64,000 nt of DNA from Candidatus Amulumruptor caecigallinarius. GTDB lineage: Bacteria > Bacteroidota > Bacteroidia > Bacteroidales > Muribaculaceae. The first letter of the stretch is position 1; every line of letters starts with the position of its first letter. The stretch lies in assembly GCA_944321825.1 (NCBI GenBank), contig CALUMU010000011.1, forward strand, positions 20,002 to 84,001, given 5' to 3'. The notes beneath the pieces are model-generated. The model searched no databases and was not told where the DNA came from. It saw only the letters and a program-made list of their open reading frames with translations. The translations under genes were made by a program, and so were the position numbers. This document shows positions 63,549 through 64,000 of this stretch, piece by piece.

Positions 63549-64000
63549 GGGTGGGGCTTCCTTACAATATTACACGCATCACTCCATCACAGACGCGGTG
63601 GCCACGGCTTGCGCCACCCAGCCCTTGCAGGGCTAATCATGTGTGGTGCGCCATTGCAACGGGGCTTGCGCCCCGCCCTACTATTCCCCCGCCCCTCCGG
63701 GGCTACCATGCTGCCATCGCCTCCGCGACATGCCATTGCATCGCAACCAACACACCATAACGTAGGATCGCCATCCATGGCGACCGATTCCCCACACCTC
63801 CATTCCAGCAATCGGCTGTACCGGGGTGTAGCCCTACATGCGTCACGTCAGCTGCCGATGCTTACTCACCTTTGGCATATCCACTCCCCATAAAGCTCCG
63901 CAGGAGCGTAAAAACAGTAGGGCGGGTGTTGCAGAACCTCGTAGCGAACAGGCCATGAAAATTGGATATTTGGAGGATAATTTTGAAAATTCGGATTTTG
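63549..64000. other. non-coding stretch with small GC-rich palindromes
   Basis: No convincing gene. It carries CCCTTGCAGGG, GGGGCTTGCGCCCC, CCCGCCCCTCCGGGG, CGCCATCCATGGCG and GCTCCGCAGGAGC, spaced over about 330 bp. Such text is typical of dispersed intergenic repeats in Bacteroidales. The open frames here have no start or codon pattern of a real gene. The right end leaves the window. Confidence 0.5.

Noticed and set aside
63551..63893. Short overlapping open frames at the right end
   Set aside because: Rich in Pro, Arg and His from palindromic GC text, with no start context or codon pattern of a gene.

Overview
The window looks like a chromosomal segment from a member of the Bacteroidales, probably family Muribaculaceae (Duncaniella- or Muribaculum-like). 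Supporting signs are the many TAnnTTTG (-7) promoter boxes, several with a TTG about 19-20 bp upstream, and the weak or absent Shine-Dalgarno sequences. The gene content agrees: a GT3-type glycogen synthase beside a short alpha-glucan phosphorylase, type III glutamine synthetase, a Bacteroidetes-type PurF-like protein, a RprX/RprY-like two-component pair, BamD and omega in tandem, and a secreted protein with a T9SS-like C-terminus. Coding DNA is moderately GC-rich; the acyltransferase at 52.5 kb, part of the broken gene at 57 kb and the AlbA_2 gene at 59-60 kb are visibly AT-richer. No rRNA, tRNA, CRISPR array, transposase or phage structural gene was seen.

Layout. 0-1.7 kb (-): LD-carboxypeptidase (cut by the window edge) and a radical SAM protein. 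1.8-4.8 kb (+): two unrelated cation/proton antiporters (CPA1/NhaP2-like and NhaD). 5.0-6.5 kb (+): a lipoprotein whose C-terminal half resembles leukocidin/cytolysin pore-forming toxins. 6.7-9.6 kb (-): prenyl synthase, tatD, purT. 9.8-14.1 kb (-): glycogen synthase and phosphorylase. 14.2-26.7 kb (-): dapF, dapL, glnN, gltB, gltD and a purF-like gene, linking nitrogen assimilation, lysine/peptidoglycan precursors and purines; a terminator-like hairpin sits just before purF. 26.9-31.3 kb (-): small envelope protein, prmA, a YtxH/holin-like stress operon next to a 228-bp inverted-repeat element, and a secreted alpha-amylase. 31.4-34.2 kb (-): putative porin and an orphan solute-binding protein. 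34.5-41.6 kb (-): complete histidine operon hisGDCBHAF(IE). 41.8-43.0 kb (-): rpoZ and bamD. 43.4-45.7 kb (+): rprX-rprY.

45.8-53.6 kb is a surface-glycan type locus: three polytopic GT-C-like membrane proteins (two are paralogues), GtrA, a UDP-galactopyranose-mutase-like flavoprotein and an acyltransferase. 53.7-56.1 kb (+): lrgA/lrgB and purM. 56.06-56.5 kb is a non-coding stretch with three -7 boxes, a hairpin and a long foldback resembling 6S RNA in outline. 56.5-58.7 kb (+): a frameshifted beta-helix protein and a secreted protein with three copies of a DPGIG repeat. 58.7-60.3 kb: an AlbA_2-domain regulator or defence-like gene between perfect 22-bp direct repeats, apparently an insertion. 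60.3-63.5 kb (+): CE1-like esterase, small secreted protein and an MltF-like lytic transglycosylase. 63.55-64.0 kb holds small palindromes and no convincing gene.

Starts were chosen from family alignment by memory, overlaps with the preceding gene and promoter position; several lie well inside the longest open frame.
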